DNA of 64,000 bases from Halobacterium sp. DL1 (GCA_000230955.3 CP007060.1:930001-994000), one strand, 5' to 3'. Counted from the stretch's first letter, positions 43,398-54,439 are shown. The notes: generated by a model from the letters alone, not told the origin. Numbers and translations are program-made.

Positions 43398-44471
43398 TCA
43401 CTCCGCTTCTGTCCCGTCGCCCATCCACCGCAGACCGAGGGAGCGGTAGCCGTCGAACTCGCCGCGTTCGATCTCCCGCTCTATCTCGGCGTGGGTCTCG
43501 GCGTCGATGCGTGCGAGGTGACAGAGCGGGTGCCCCGGCAGCGCCACAGGGTTCTCGAGGACCCCGACGAGAATCCCCGTGAACGGCGCTGTGACGACGT
43601 GTTCCTCGCTGCTGAAGTGGTCGCTGATTGTGCAGATGGTCTCGCCCTCGTGGACGAGGGGCGCCGGCCCCCACTGCATCTCCACGAGGCCACCCGTGTC
43701 AGCTCTGAGCCACCGCTTCTCTTGGTCGCCGCCGAGAATCTTCTGCCAGTGGGGGTCCGCGCGCTCGCCGCCGGGACGGACCCCGTACTCCGTTAGCACG
43801 CTCTCGACGCCGGTCTTCGCCTTCTCGATGAGCGGCCGCTGGAACCGGTGGGCCTTCCCCATCTCGACGGTGACCGTCGGGATGCCGTCCCCGGTCGCGA
43901 CGCCGCGAAGCGACCCGCCGTCGCCCGCGCCGTCCAGAATCACGTTCGCGCCGAACGCCTCGGCCAGGCGCTCGACCTCGGGGTTCGACATGTCCGCGCG
44001 CACGTGGTACATCGTCGTCCGGTTCCGCGTCGACGTGTGGAGGTCGATGCCGAGGTCTGCCTGGCTGACGAACCGGCGGTAGACCTCGTGGGCCATCCGT
44101 TCGGCGGTGTTCGAGCGCTCCCGGCCGGGAAACGACCGGTTGAGGTCCTGGTCGTAGATGGGGATGTCGCGCTGCTGGGCGAGGTAGCCGGGGACGTTGA
44201 CCACGTGCAGGCAGACCAGCGTCCCGTGGAGGTCGCCCGGTTCGTAGCGGTCGGCGACCTCCTGGAGCACCTTCACGCCGTTCAGTTCGTCCCCGTGGAC
44301 GCCAGCCGAGAGGAACACCGTGGGGCCGCCAGCGTCCCCGTTGACGACGGTCACTGGCATCTCCACGGGGTCGCCGAGGTACGTCTCCCCGATCTCGTAG
44401 CGGATGTGGCGTTTCTCCCCGGGGTCGACCTCGGCGTCGTACCGGAACGGCTCCGGCAGTGTGTCCGTCAT
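43398..44471 (-). CDS. Succinylglutamate desuccinylase/aspartoacylase family protein
   Basis: A 357-residue zinc carboxypeptidase-fold protein. Zinc ligands are in SAGVHGDELNG (His and Glu, near residue 58) and GIDLHTST (His, near residue 144). The arginine-rich IYDQDLNRSFPGRERS matches the substrate-binding segment of AstE/AspA. A C-terminal biotinyl-like beta domain (APFTGILVGVLENPVALPGHP) is typical of the longer members. The exact amide substrate is not known. Confidence 0.82.
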   Translation of the reverse strand: MTDTLPEPFRYDAEVDPGEKRHIRYEIGETYLGDPVEMPVTVVNGDAGGPTVFLSAGVHGDELNGVKVLQEVADRYEPGDLHGTLVCLHVVNVPGYLAQQRDIPIYDQDLNRSFPGRERSNTAERMAHEVYRRFVSQADLGIDLHTSTRNRTTMYHVRADMSNPEVERLAEAFGANVILDGAGDGGSLRGVATGDGIPTVTVEMGKAHRFQRPLIEKAKTGVESVLTEYGVRPGGERADPHWQKILGGDQEKRWLRADTGGLVEMQWGPAPLVHEGETICTISDHFSSEEHVVTAPFTGILVGVLENPVALPGHPLCHLARIDAETHAEIEREIERGEFDGYRSLGLRWMGDGTEAE

Positions 44472-44530
44472 AGCCGTCTCCTCGTGGCCAGTCAGGAAAA
44501 GCACGGTGTTCCCCGCGCCGACGCCCCTGG

Positions 44531-45139
44531 TCAGTGGGCGAGTGGATACCGCGCCACCGTCTCGAATTCCGGGAATCGCTCGTCGCGGTCGACCGCCACC
44601 AGGTCGACGTCGGTCACTCGCGTCGACGGCGCCTCAAGTGACCGGTTGCTCTCCAGCCACGCGAGGAGGTCCTCGTACTCATCGCGAGACCGGAACTGCG
44701 CGAGCGTGAGGTGCGGAACGTACCCCTCGTCGCGGCCGTGGACCTCGATGCCGTCGATACCACACGCCCGCTCGTTCAGGCCCTCGAACGACCCGCCGTC
44801 GTCCACCGACGCGAACACCACGGACGGGAAGAGGTCCAACTGCGGGAACGTCACCTCGAACGCCGACGCGTCCGCGAACGCCGTTCGGCCCGCCGCCGCG
44901 ACGCGCTCCTCCTCGTGCTCGGAGAGCCGCTGACCGGAGCCGACGTTCCCGGCGATGGTCACCGTCACGTGGAGGTACTGCTCGGGGACGACGGCGAGAC
45001 AGTCGAACTCCGACAGCGCGTCGAGCGTCGGGCGCAGCGTCTCGCGGACGCTCTCGTCGTCGACGCGCGCGAGGAAGACGAGATGGCGGACGCCGTTCTG
45101 GTCGGCGACGTCCGCGTCAGTCGTGGGGTCCACGGACAT
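44531..45139 (-). CDS. 2'-5' RNA ligase (LigT) family phosphoesterase
   Basis: A 202-residue protein of the 2H phosphoesterase superfamily. Both HxT motifs are visible: YLHVTVTIAG (near residue 57) and YVPHLTLAQF (near 143). Proteins of this family cleave 2'-5' or cyclic phosphodiester bonds, for example in tRNA. I place the start at ATG 45139 (MSVDPTTDADVADQNG); an upstream extension overlaps a repetitive region and is unlikely. Confidence 0.75.
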   Translation of the reverse strand: MSVDPTTDADVADQNGVRHLVFLARVDDESVRETLRPTLDALSEFDCLAVVPEQYLHVTVTIAGNVGSGQRLSEHEEERVAAAGRTAFADASAFEVTFPQLDLFPSVVFASVDDGGSFEGLNERACGIDGIEVHGRDEGYVPHLTLAQFRSRDEYEDLLAWLESNRSLEAPSTRVTDVDLVAVDRDERFPEFETVARYPLAH

Positions 45140-45251
45140 CTCGTGGCGTTCGTCCCAGTAGGATGTCACCTCTGGAACGACGGGTGGAAGCGGGGTAAAC
45201 TTTGGTCCGGTGGCGTACGAGGCCAGCATCGGCGCGCGGAGCGCGCCGTTC

Positions 45252-45343
45252 ACTGCGCGAACGAAGTGAGCGCAGGGAGTTTTTAGCGTAGCTTTTTGCA
45301 AGTGGGGGTCGCCGAAGGCGACCCTCCGCAGTAAAAAGGTCCG
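45252..45343 (-). repeat. Covarying hairpin / T-tract element after korB
   Basis: In korB direction the stop is followed by GGACCTTTTTACTGC, a perfect hairpin GGGTCGCC-TTC-GGCGACCC (45305-45323), then GCAAAAAGCTACGCTAAAAAC, and finally a hairpin with stem CTGCGC/GCGCAG (45252-45274) around loop GAACGAAGTGA on the plus strand. The same loop with another stem (CTCCGC/GCGGAG) is found after dnaJ at 63242-63264. It likely ends korB transcripts. Confidence 0.65.
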
Positions 45344-46213
45344 TTAGTAGAACTCGCGGACGAGGTCCGTCGCGCCGTCGGGGGCGCCGTCCGGGATGTC
45401 CGCCATGTTCTCGGTGATGCCGTGGGCCTCGTGGTAGGGGACGGAGTCCTCGTTCTGGTAGAGCACGCCCATGTACTCCTTGTCGGCCTCGAGGATGGCG
45501 TCCTTCGCCTGGTCGTAGTCAGACGGGTCGTAGTCGTCCTCCTCCGAGAGGTCGACGAGGCTGTCCCGGAAGTAGCCGTACGTGTCCACGTCGTTGAACG
45601 TGACACAGGGACTGAAGCAGTTCACCAGGCTGAAGCCGTCGTGCTCGATGGCCTCCTGGACGATCTCGGTGTGGCGCTTCGCGTCCGAGGAGAAGCTCTG
45701 GGCGATAAACGAGCCGCCGGCAGCCATCGCGAGCGCGAGCGGGTTGACCGGGGGCTGCTTCGGGCCCTCGGGGGTGGTCGCCGTCTCGAAGTCCGACCGG
45801 CTGGTCGGGGACGCCTGGCCCTTGGTGAGGCCGTAGATGCGGTTGTCCATCACGACGTACGTGATGTCGACGTTCCGGCGGACGGCGTGGACGAAGTGGC
45901 CCGCGCCGATGGAGTAACCGTCGCCGTCGCCGCCCGCGACCATCACTTCGAGGTCGGGGTTAGCGAGTTTGACGCCGGTGCCGACCGGGAGCGCGCGGCC
46001 GTGGACGCCGTGGAGGGCGTACGACCGCATGTACGTCCCGATCTTGCCCGAACAACCGATGCCCGCGACGACGAACGTGTCGTCGGGCGAGTTGCCGGTC
46101 TGGGCGAGTGCTTTCATCATCCCGTTCATGGTGCCGAAGTCGCCACAGCCGGGACACCACGTGGGCTGCTTGTCGGACTTGAAGTCGGTGAATCGGACGT
46201 TCTCTGAGCTCAT
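45344..46213 (-). CDS. korB: 2-Oxoacid:ferredoxin oxidoreductase subunit beta (KorB-like)
   Basis: A 289-residue thiamine-diphosphate-binding subunit. The CPGCGDFGTMNGM start and the ThDP loop GGDGDGYSIGAGHF (near residue 95) with GCSGK are typical. With the alpha subunit it converts a 2-oxoacid and CoA to acyl-CoA, CO2 and reduced ferredoxin. Haloarchaea have both pyruvate and 2-oxoglutarate enzymes; the N-terminal sequences recall the Kor pair, but I cannot prove the substrate. The ATG overlaps the alpha gene by 4 bases. Confidence 0.8.
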   Translation of the reverse strand: MSSENVRFTDFKSDKQPTWCPGCGDFGTMNGMMKALAQTGNSPDDTFVVAGIGCSGKIGTYMRSYALHGVHGRALPVGTGVKLANPDLEVMVAGGDGDGYSIGAGHFVHAVRRNVDITYVVMDNRIYGLTKGQASPTSRSDFETATTPEGPKQPPVNPLALAMAAGGSFIAQSFSSDAKRHTEIVQEAIEHDGFSLVNCFSPCVTFNDVDTYGYFRDSLVDLSEEDDYDPSDYDQAKDAILEADKEYMGVLYQNEDSVPYHEAHGITENMADIPDGAPDGATDLVREFY

Positions 46214-47955
46214 GCTAGGGTCTCCTTGATCTCGGCGGCGAGTTCGTCGGCCTTGAAGTCGACGCCGTCGTACTTGTTGATGCGCTCGACCCGCTCGAGG
46301 ACGTCGTGTTCGACGACGTCGGCGAACTGGCCGGTCGCGTTCGCTTCGACGACGACGACCGTCTCCGCAGCCTGGACCTCGTCGCTGAGGTCGGGGCGGG
46401 GGAAGATGTACGGCACCGAGATGACGCGGACGTCCACGCCGTCGGCGTCGAGGTAGTCGAGGGCCTCGACGAGCGTCCCCTCGTTGGACCCCCACGAGAT
46501 GACGAGGCTGTCGGCCTCGCTGTCGCCGAACTCGCGGTAGTCGAAGTTCTCCTGTTCGATCGCGGTGTCGACCTTGCGGTAGCGCTTGTCGACCTGCTCG
46601 ACGCGGACGTCCGTGTCCTCGGTCCGTCGGCCGAGCTCGTCGTGCTCGAGGCCCGTGGACATGTGGACGCCGCCCTTCGTACCGGGGAGCGCGCGCGGGC
46701 TGACGCCGTCGGCCGTGTCGGCGTGGGGCTTGAACTGCTCCTTCTCGTTCTGCCAGGCCGATATCTCGCCCTCATCGACGAGTTTCCCGCGGTCGACCTC
46801 GACCGCCTCCATGTCGAACTCGTCGGGTTCGTAGGTGCGCTCGGTAACCGCCATCGAGAGGTCGGCGGTGAGGTAGACCGGTATCTGGTACTTCTCGGCG
46901 AGGTTGAACGCCTCGACGGTCTTGTGGAAGCACTCCGCGACGGAGGTGGGCGCGACGACGAAGCGCGGAACCTCGCCGTGGCCGCCCTTCAGCATCATGT
47001 TGAGGTCGCCCTGCTCCTGCTTCGTCGGCATCCCCGTGGAGGGACCCGAGCGCATCACGTTCGTGATGACCAGCGGCGTCTCGCTGGTCGCGACGAGGCC
47101 GAACGTCTCGGCCATCAGGTCGATGCCCGGGCCCGACGTCGCGGTCATCGCCCGAGCGCCGGCGCGTGCGGCGCCGAGCGCGATGTTGATGGCGGCGAGT
47201 TCGTCCTCGGCCTGGACCACGTGACCACCGAACTGGTCGATGCGGCCAGTGAGGTACTCCATCACGTCCGTCGCGGGCGTGATGGGGTAGCCGGCGTAGA
47301 ACCGGCAGCCGGCGGCGATTGCGCCCATGCCGATGGCCTCGTCGCCGTTCAGCAGGACGTAGTCGTTGTCGGTCGTCTCCAGCGAGTAGCGGGGGCCCTC
47401 CGCTGGGAAGTTCTCCTCGACGTACTCGGAGCCGAGGCGGGCGGCCTGCTTGTTGTTCTCGACGATGCTCTCGCCCTTGTCACCGAAGCGCTTCTCCAGG
47501 GACTCGTCGAGGTTCTCGATGGGGAAGTCGGCGACGGCGCAGACGGCGCCGAGTGCCACGACGTTCCGCATGATGGCGCCGCCGGCCTCCTCGGCCAGCG
47601 ACTTCAGCGGGACGTCCAGCCCGGTCACGTCTTCGGGCGCTTCGAAGTCCGAGAACTCCGTTCGTTCCCCGTCGTAGATGATGACGGAGTCCTCGTGGAG
47701 TTCGTCGAGGTTCTCGTCGACGGTGCGCTCGGTGAGCGCGATGAGAATGTCGAGGCGGTCGACCACGCTCTGCACCTGGTCGACCGACGTCCGGACCTTG
47801 TACGCCGTGTAGCCACCCCGGATACGAGAGGCGAAGTCCTTCGAGGTGAACACGTGCCGGCCGGCGCGCGAGAGCGCCTGAGCGAAGATTTTGCCGGTCG
47901 AAGCGATTCCATCGCCGGCTTCGCCGCCGATGGCCCAGTTCAGGTCGTCGTGCAT
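46210..47955 (-). CDS. korA: 2-Oxoacid:ferredoxin oxidoreductase subunit alpha, gamma-alpha fusion (KorA-like)
   Basis: A 581-residue subunit where the gamma domain (residues 1-190, GGEAGDGIASTGKIFAQAL near 10) is fused before the alpha domain (EAIGMGAIAAGCRFYAGYPI near 210, then TPATDVMEYL). The alpha domain holds the CoA/2-oxoacid binding site and QAEDELAAINIALGAARAG. The length is closer to haloarchaeal KorA than to the longer PorA, as I remember. Together with korB it forms an alpha2beta2 complex without a bacterial-type delta ferredoxin subunit. Confidence 0.8.
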   Translation of the reverse strand: MHDDLNWAIGGEAGDGIASTGKIFAQALSRAGRHVFTSKDFASRIRGGYTAYKVRTSVDQVQSVVDRLDILIALTERTVDENLDELHEDSVIIYDGERTEFSDFEAPEDVTGLDVPLKSLAEEAGGAIMRNVVALGAVCAVADFPIENLDESLEKRFGDKGESIVENNKQAARLGSEYVEENFPAEGPRYSLETTDNDYVLLNGDEAIGMGAIAAGCRFYAGYPITPATDVMEYLTGRIDQFGGHVVQAEDELAAINIALGAARAGARAMTATSGPGIDLMAETFGLVATSETPLVITNVMRSGPSTGMPTKQEQGDLNMMLKGGHGEVPRFVVAPTSVAECFHKTVEAFNLAEKYQIPVYLTADLSMAVTERTYEPDEFDMEAVEVDRGKLVDEGEISAWQNEKEQFKPHADTADGVSPRALPGTKGGVHMSTGLEHDELGRRTEDTDVRVEQVDKRYRKVDTAIEQENFDYREFGDSEADSLVISWGSNEGTLVEALDYLDADGVDVRVISVPYIFPRPDLSDEVQAAETVVVVEANATGQFADVVEHDVLERVERINKYDGVDFKADELAAEIKETLA

Positions 47956-48216
47956 GTGCTAGCGGCTTGCCGCGCCGCGAGCAAAAAGGCTTCTGAAGCC
48001 GCATTCCGCGTCCAAACGCCGGACTCAGCGCTCGACTCGTGTTGAATTGGACGAACGTCCAGTTCTTGGCCCAGGGGTGGGCCTATTGGTGTCTCAGGAA
48101 CTCAGTACCGCCCGACTGTCTACTGCGCACGCCGTGGCGAAACCGGGGTCGCCGACGGACTCGTGACGGTGGGGCCGGAAGCCAATCCATTTGAACCGCG
48201 ACCGTGAATTCGGTGC

Positions 48217-48858
48217 ATGGACGAGACTGCAGTTGCGGTTCGCGAGGTCCGCGAGGTCGGACCGGACACCGTCGCACTGACGTTCGAGGCGCCGGCGGAG
48301 TTCGCGGCCGAACCCGGACAGTTCGTGCGCATCCTCGCGGAGTTCGACGGCGAGGAGGAGGGGCGCTACTACACGCTGTCCTCGCCGACCGTCGAGGGCA
48401 CGTTCGAGGTCACCGTCGGGGTCGACCCGGAGGGGACGCTCGGACCGTGGCTCGCCGACCGCGAACCGGGAGACGAGGTCCGAATCGAGGGCCCCTACGG
48501 CGACGACTACTACGAGGGCGAGAAGTCTGTTGTCCTGCTCGCGGGCGGCCCCGGCGTCGGGCCCGCCATCGGCATCGCGGAACGCGCAATCACCGAAGAC
48601 GCGGACGTAACGCTCGTCTACCGGGACGACGAACCGGTCCACGAGGAGCGACTCGCCGGCCTCTCCGTCGCGGGCGCTCGCGTCGTCTTCGTCACCGGCG
48701 CGCTCTCGGACGCGGTGCAGTCCATCGCCGAGAGTCCCGACGCTGCGCCGTTCGTCTACGGGTTCAGCGACTTCTGCGAGGAGGCCGTCGAGGCCCTCGA
48801 CGCCGCGGGCTTCGACACCGAGACGGCGAAGGTCGAGAGCTTCGGCCCCGCGCCGTAA
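48217..48858 (+). CDS. FAD/NAD-binding oxidoreductase (ferredoxin reductase-like)
   Basis: A 213-residue protein of the FNR superfamily. The FAD domain has GRYYTLSSPTVEG (residues about 49-61; the RxYS-type motif here is RYYTLSS). The nucleotide-binding part begins LLAGGPGVGPAIGIAE (near residue 109). The end CEEAVEALDAAGF fits the C-terminal helix. It sits divergent from korAB, so it could move electrons between ferredoxin and NAD(P)H. It is shorter than most FNRs. The preceding gap (47956-48216) is gene-free. Confidence 0.78.
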   Translation: MDETAVAVREVREVGPDTVALTFEAPAEFAAEPGQFVRILAEFDGEEEGRYYTLSSPTVEGTFEVTVGVDPEGTLGPWLADREPGDEVRIEGPYGDDYYEGEKSVVLLAGGPGVGPAIGIAERAITEDADVTLVYRDDEPVHEERLAGLSVAGARVVFVTGALSDAVQSIAESPDAAPFVYGFSDFCEEAVEALDAAGFDTETAKVESFGPAP

Positions 48859-48898
48859 CCGAAATCGACTTGTCCGGACGCCGACTAGTCGCGTCTCC

Positions 48899-49474
48899 GT
48901 GGCCATCAGCGTTCGCTCCAGGCGCGAGATAGACCGCCGCATCGACGCACTCCGCGAGACGTACGGCGAGTTCCCGGTCCACGAGGAGACGGTCGAGAAC
49001 GACCCCGGCCTGTTCGAACACGGCACAGCGTTCTTCGAGGCCGGCGGCCGGGGTGGGGCGGGAGCGCGCGTCACCGACGACGAGGGCCGCGTCCTCCTCA
49101 TCCGCCACCCGCGCGACCCCGGACAGTGGGTGTTGCCGGCGGGCGGACACGAACCCGGCGAGTCGTTCGCGGAGACCGCAGTCCGTGAGGTGTGGGAGGA
49201 GACGGGCGTCGACTGCGAACTCACGGGCGTCTGGCAGGTCAAGCGCCGCCGGTTCGTCCACCGCGAGGACCCCGAGCGCCGCGGTTACCTGCTCTCCGTT
49301 TTCTTCACCGCAGCGTACGCCGGCGGCGAGGCGGATCGCTACCCGGAGCGCTGGGACGAAGACGCCGACGAGGAGATTCTGGACGTCGAGTGGTTCGACG
49401 AACTCCCGGAGAACGCCGCGGGGTACGTCACCGACCCGGACGTTCCGGAGCGAGACGCCGTGAACGACTCCTGA
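48899..49474 (+). CDS. Nudix hydrolase
   Basis: A 191-residue protein from a GTG start. The Nudix box is GGHEPGESFAETAVREVWEE then TG (about residues 81-103). An N-terminal extension of about 55 residues precedes the domain. The preceding RHPRDPGQWVLPAGGHEPG is normal for NUDIX enzymes acting on nucleotide or sugar diphosphates. The substrate is unknown. It converges with the epimerase gene; the stops are only 3 bases apart. Confidence 0.82.
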   Translation: MAISVRSRREIDRRIDALRETYGEFPVHEETVENDPGLFEHGTAFFEAGGRGGAGARVTDDEGRVLLIRHPRDPGQWVLPAGGHEPGESFAETAVREVWEETGVDCELTGVWQVKRRRFVHREDPERRGYLLSVFFTAAYAGGEADRYPERWDEDADEEILDVEWFDELPENAAGYVTDPDVPERDAVNDS

Positions 49475-49477
49475 CTG

Positions 49478-49867
49478 TCAGTGCTCGACGAACTCCACGA
49501 GCGCGCCGCCCGTCGACTTAGGGTGGAGGAACGCGACGTCGTGGCCCCACGCGCCGTCTCTCGGTTCCTCGTCGATGAGTTCGACGCCGGCTTCGCGGGC
49601 GGTGTCGAGCGCCGCCTCGATGTCCTCGGTGGCGAGCGCGACGTGGTGGATGCCGCTCCCGTTGTTCTCGAGGTATCGCCCGATGGTCGTCCCGTCCTCA
49701 ACCGGTTCGAGCAGTTCGAAGTATCCCTCGCCGTCGAGTTCGAGGAAGACGACGCGGAGGCCGTCGAACGTCTCCTCGTGCGCGACGGGCGCGTCGAACA
49801 ACTCGGTGTAGAGGTCTGCGAGGCTGCTGGCGTCGTCAGTGGCGACGCCGACGTGGTCTACGTGCAT
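49478..49867 (-). CDS. mce: Methylmalonyl-CoA epimerase
   Basis: A 129-residue VOC-fold protein that interconverts the two methylmalonyl-CoA stereoisomers. Metal ligands fit MHVDHVGVATDD (His near 4), GIHHVALATEDI (His near 68) and ALVEFVEH (Glu near 126). VAFLHPKSTGG is a family hallmark. The ATG at 49867 yields the typical N-terminus, with a longer frame ignored. The mutase gene lies 1.1 kb away on the same strand, so propionyl-CoA and haloarchaeal methylaspartate/propionate metabolism are implied. Confidence 0.9.
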   Translation of the reverse strand: MHVDHVGVATDDASSLADLYTELFDAPVAHEETFDGLRVVFLELDGEGYFELLEPVEDGTTIGRYLENNGSGIHHVALATEDIEAALDTAREAGVELIDEEPRDGAWGHDVAFLHPKSTGGALVEFVEH

Positions 49868-49986
49868 ACTCGCGTGGAGACGGCGGTCCGCAATCAAGGC
49901 TACGGCGTCCGCCGGAAGGAAGCGCCGGAGGGACGTGGGAACTGGTCGCTCGGCCACCCTCCTGGACAGTCACCAGGAGGTCACTG

Positions 49987-50943
49987 CTACTGCGGGGCGG
50001 CCTCGGGCGTGGGGAGGTCGAAGCGCGCGCCGGTGAGTCTCTCGGAGACGGTCCAGAGTCGGCGGGCGACGTCGCGGTCGTGCGACCGGGCGCTGGAGGA
50101 CTGTTTGGCTGGGTGACCACGCATGTTCAGGAACCCCCCGGGACCGACGTACTCGCCGCCGTCGATGGAGGGGTGCGTGGCGGCGAACAGCATCGACCAC
50201 GAACCGCGTTCGGCGCTCTGGGCGAAGACGACGTTCGCGACCTTCATCCCGAGCAGGCGGAGCCGCGAACCGGCCTGTTTGGGGCCTCTACGCTGGAGGT
50301 TCGTGTCGGCGTACCCCGGGTGGCAGGCGACGCTCGCCACGCTCGCGTTCGCGGCGCGGAGTCGCCGGTCGAGTTCGTAGGCGAACAGCACGTTCGCGAG
50401 TTTCGACTGCGCGTACGCCGCCCACTTGTCGTAGTCGTCCTCGCCCTGGAGGTCGTCGAAGTCGATGCGGCCGCGCTCGTGGACGCCGCTGGACTGCGTG
50501 ACGACGCGGGACCGCCCGTTCGTTCGCCGCAGTGCGCCGAGGAGGCCTGCTGTGAGCGCGAAGTGACCGAGGTGGTTCACGCCGAACTGCGTCTCGAAGC
50601 CGTCAGCGGTCTCCGAGCGCGGAATCGCCATCACGCCGGCGTTGTTGCAGAGCACGTCGAGGGCGTCGAACTCCGTCCGGTACCACTCCGCGAACGACCG
50701 CACGGAGTCCAGGTCCGCGAGGTCGAGTTCGGCGAGGGTGAGCGACGCGCCCGCGTAGTCCTCCTCGATGGCCCGTTTCGCTTCCCGCCCGCGTTCGGTG
50801 CTCCGGACCGCCAGTACGACGTGCGCGCCGGCGGCGGCGAACTCCCGCGCCGCTTCGAAGCCCACGCCGCTGTTCGCGCCGGTCACGACGACGTGCCGGC
50901 CGGCCTGGGCGGACAGCTGCTCTGGCGTCCAGTCGCTACTCAT
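49987..50943 (-). CDS. Short-chain dehydrogenase/reductase (retinol-dehydrogenase-like)
   Basis: A 318-residue SDR. The cofactor loop is VTGANSGVGFEAAREFA (near residue 20), the structural motif LCNNAGVM is near residue 93, and the catalytic Ser, Tyr and Lys are in VVTQSSGVH and AYAQSKLANVLF. The order and length match the RDH11/WW-oxidoreductase-like group, which often prefers NADP. The substrate is unknown. It lies between the methylmalonyl-CoA genes but is not obviously linked to them. Confidence 0.85.
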   Translation of the reverse strand: MSSDWTPEQLSAQAGRHVVVTGANSGVGFEAAREFAAAGAHVVLAVRSTERGREAKRAIEEDYAGASLTLAELDLADLDSVRSFAEWYRTEFDALDVLCNNAGVMAIPRSETADGFETQFGVNHLGHFALTAGLLGALRRTNGRSRVVTQSSGVHERGRIDFDDLQGEDDYDKWAAYAQSKLANVLFAYELDRRLRAANASVASVACHPGYADTNLQRRGPKQAGSRLRLLGMKVANVVFAQSAERGSWSMLFAATHPSIDGGEYVGPGGFLNMRGHPAKQSSSARSHDRDVARRLWTVSERLTGARFDLPTPEAAPQ

Positions 50944-51018
50944 GGCCGGTGGTTCGTGACGGAGTGACAAAGGTCCGGGGTGCCGCAGTCGGCGTCGCCG
51001 CGACCGCCCCTGACCGAC

Positions 51019-52701
<1,683 letters not shown>

Positions 52702-52759
52702 TACCTGAGAGTACGGGACGGCGACCTTAATGGTTGCACGTTCGGTGGCTGTTGCAGCG

Positions 52760-53815
52760 TCAGCGAACGACGACGCGCTCGGATTCCGGGTCGACCTCGA
52801 CCTGCCGGCCGATGGGGAGGGGCGCGACGGGATTCGTGTGTCCCCAGTCGAGGCCGCACACCACTGGCGCGTTCGGGTTGTATCGGCCGACCCACTCGAC
52901 GACGGCGTCGTAGAGCTCCTCACGGTAGCGCTCGCGGTCGCCGCCCGGCGGATCGTCGGCGTAGCTCCGGGTCGGCGGTCGCCCGAAGAGCACGCCGTCG
53001 AAGCGCTCCAGGAGGCCGCGCTCGCCCATCGCCATCAGGCTCCCGCCGACCATCGTCGGCGACGGGAGGTCCTGGGCCGTCTCGATGCAGAGCACCGCGC
53101 CGTCCAGGCGCTCCGCCGCCGGGAGGTAGCGGTCGCTGGCGAGGTGCCAGTCGATGATGGCGCGGCAGCCGCCCCAGAGCCGGCCCGACACCGGCTCGGT
53201 GCCGCCCGCCCACTGCCAGCCGGGATTCGGCTCGTACGCGGGCCGTTCGTCCATCAGGCTGCGGTCGGCCCACCAGTGACTCGGCGCGTCGGTCCACTCG
53301 TCGCTCGCTTCGAGCTCGCCGACCGTCTCCTCGAAGAACGCCCGTCGGCAGTAGCGCTCCGTGTACTCGGGGATTCCGCCGGGCGTCGCTATTTCGTTCA
53401 GGAGCTGGGCGCCGTTGTAGGAGACGACGCCCTCCCGCCAGAGGTAGAGCCCGAGGTTGGTGTTGTCGCTCATTCCGTAGAACCGCGTCGGGTGCTCGCG
53501 GAGCACGTCGGGGTCGAGGTGCTTCAGCACGCGGAGCTGGTCGGCCCCGCCGATGGTGGCGAACACCCCGGAGACGTCAGGGTCGCGGAACGCTGCGTGG
53601 AGGTCGGCAGCGCGCGCCCGCGGGTGGTCGCGCAGAAACTCGTCGCTCTGTCGGGCGGTCGGGTAGACCACGGGGTCGAGGTCGAACACCTCGCGGAGAC
53701 GCTCGACGGCGAGTTCCAGGAGGTGCGGTGCCTTGCGGGCGCCGCCGGAGGAGGGGCCGACCACGGCGACGCTGTCGCCGGGTTCCATCGCAGGCGGCGT
53801 GACGAACTCCGTCAT
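52760..53815 (-). CDS. S66 family serine peptidase (LD-carboxypeptidase / MccF-like)
   Basis: A 351-residue protein of the S66 family. The nucleophile serine lies in FYGMSDNTN (near residue 112); the Glu-His pair is expected in VLCIETAQD (near 240) and GLDWGHTNP (near 325). The family includes murein LD-carboxypeptidases and the microcin-immunity peptidase MccF. Archaea lack murein, so a MccF-like detoxifying or recycling role is more likely. The length and the motif order are typical of MccF-type members. Confidence 0.82.
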   Translation of the reverse strand: MTEFVTPPAMEPGDSVAVVGPSSGGARKAPHLLELAVERLREVFDLDPVVYPTARQSDEFLRDHPRARAADLHAAFRDPDVSGVFATIGGADQLRVLKHLDPDVLREHPTRFYGMSDNTNLGLYLWREGVVSYNGAQLLNEIATPGGIPEYTERYCRRAFFEETVGELEASDEWTDAPSHWWADRSLMDERPAYEPNPGWQWAGGTEPVSGRLWGGCRAIIDWHLASDRYLPAAERLDGAVLCIETAQDLPSPTMVGGSLMAMGERGLLERFDGVLFGRPPTRSYADDPPGGDRERYREELYDAVVEWVGRYNPNAPVVCGLDWGHTNPVAPLPIGRQVEVDPESERVVVR

Positions 53816-53872
53816 ACTACCGCGGTCAGCCGCCCGCGTGAAAAGGGTTCCCTGGGTGTGCCACTCAGTGTG

Positions 53873-54439
53873 TCACTTGCTGCTGGTGTCGTACTTGTAC
53901 GTCGCCGAGTCCGGGTCGATGCCGAAGTCCTCGGGCGTCTCCGGGTCGTCGGTGCCCTCCTCGTCGGAGAACCGGCGGCGCAGGCGGAGCGGAATCTCGA
54001 ACGCCTCGAAGCCGAGGTAGAACGGGTCCGCGTCCGGCCGGTAGTCGCGGACGGCGTCGAGTCGTTCCGGGAGCGGGGCGGGCAGTTCCTCGGCGGCAAC
54101 GCGCTCGAAGCCGAACTGCGAGAGGTAGTCGCCCTCCTCTGAGAGCGCGTACGCCCCCTCGAACCCCTGCTCGCGGGCCTCCCCCATGAGGTACTCGAGG
54201 AGGCGGGCGCCGACACCCTGGCCGCGGTACTCCTCGAGCACGCCGATGTTCGTGAACTCGCAGACCGGTCCGTCGGCGTCGTGGGCCCGGAGTCGGGCGA
54301 ATCCGGCGCGCTCACGGCTGTCGTCCTCGATGGCGAGCACGTAGTCCCGCGAGCGGAACGCCGGGTCCTCGAACCCGTACTCGTCGAGGCGGTCGAGCAG
54401 CCACACCTCCTCGTGTTTCTCGGCGTCCCGTGCGTGCAT
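53873..54439 (-). CDS. GNAT family N-acetyltransferase
   Basis: A 188-residue protein with a GNAT core. The acetyl-CoA loop is YRGQGVGARLLEYLM (near residue 85). VCEFTNIGVLEEYRGQG is the preceding beta-4 strand. The C-terminus has a region, DPETPEDFGIDPDSAT, outside the fold. The acceptor is not known. It is single, unlike the four-gene GNAT array at 60012-62249. Confidence 0.8.
   Translation of the reverse strand: MHARDAEKHEEVWLLDRLDEYGFEDPAFRSRDYVLAIEDDSRERAGFARLRAHDADGPVCEFTNIGVLEEYRGQGVGARLLEYLMGEAREQGFEGAYALSEEGDYLSQFGFERVAAEELPAPLPERLDAVRDYRPDADPFYLGFEAFEIPLRLRRRFSDEEGTDDPETPEDFGIDPDSATYKYDTSSK

Noticed and set aside
46306-48045. 579-codon plus-strand frame opposite korA
   Set aside because: Shadow frame without family similarity; korA on the other strand is complete and matches the family.
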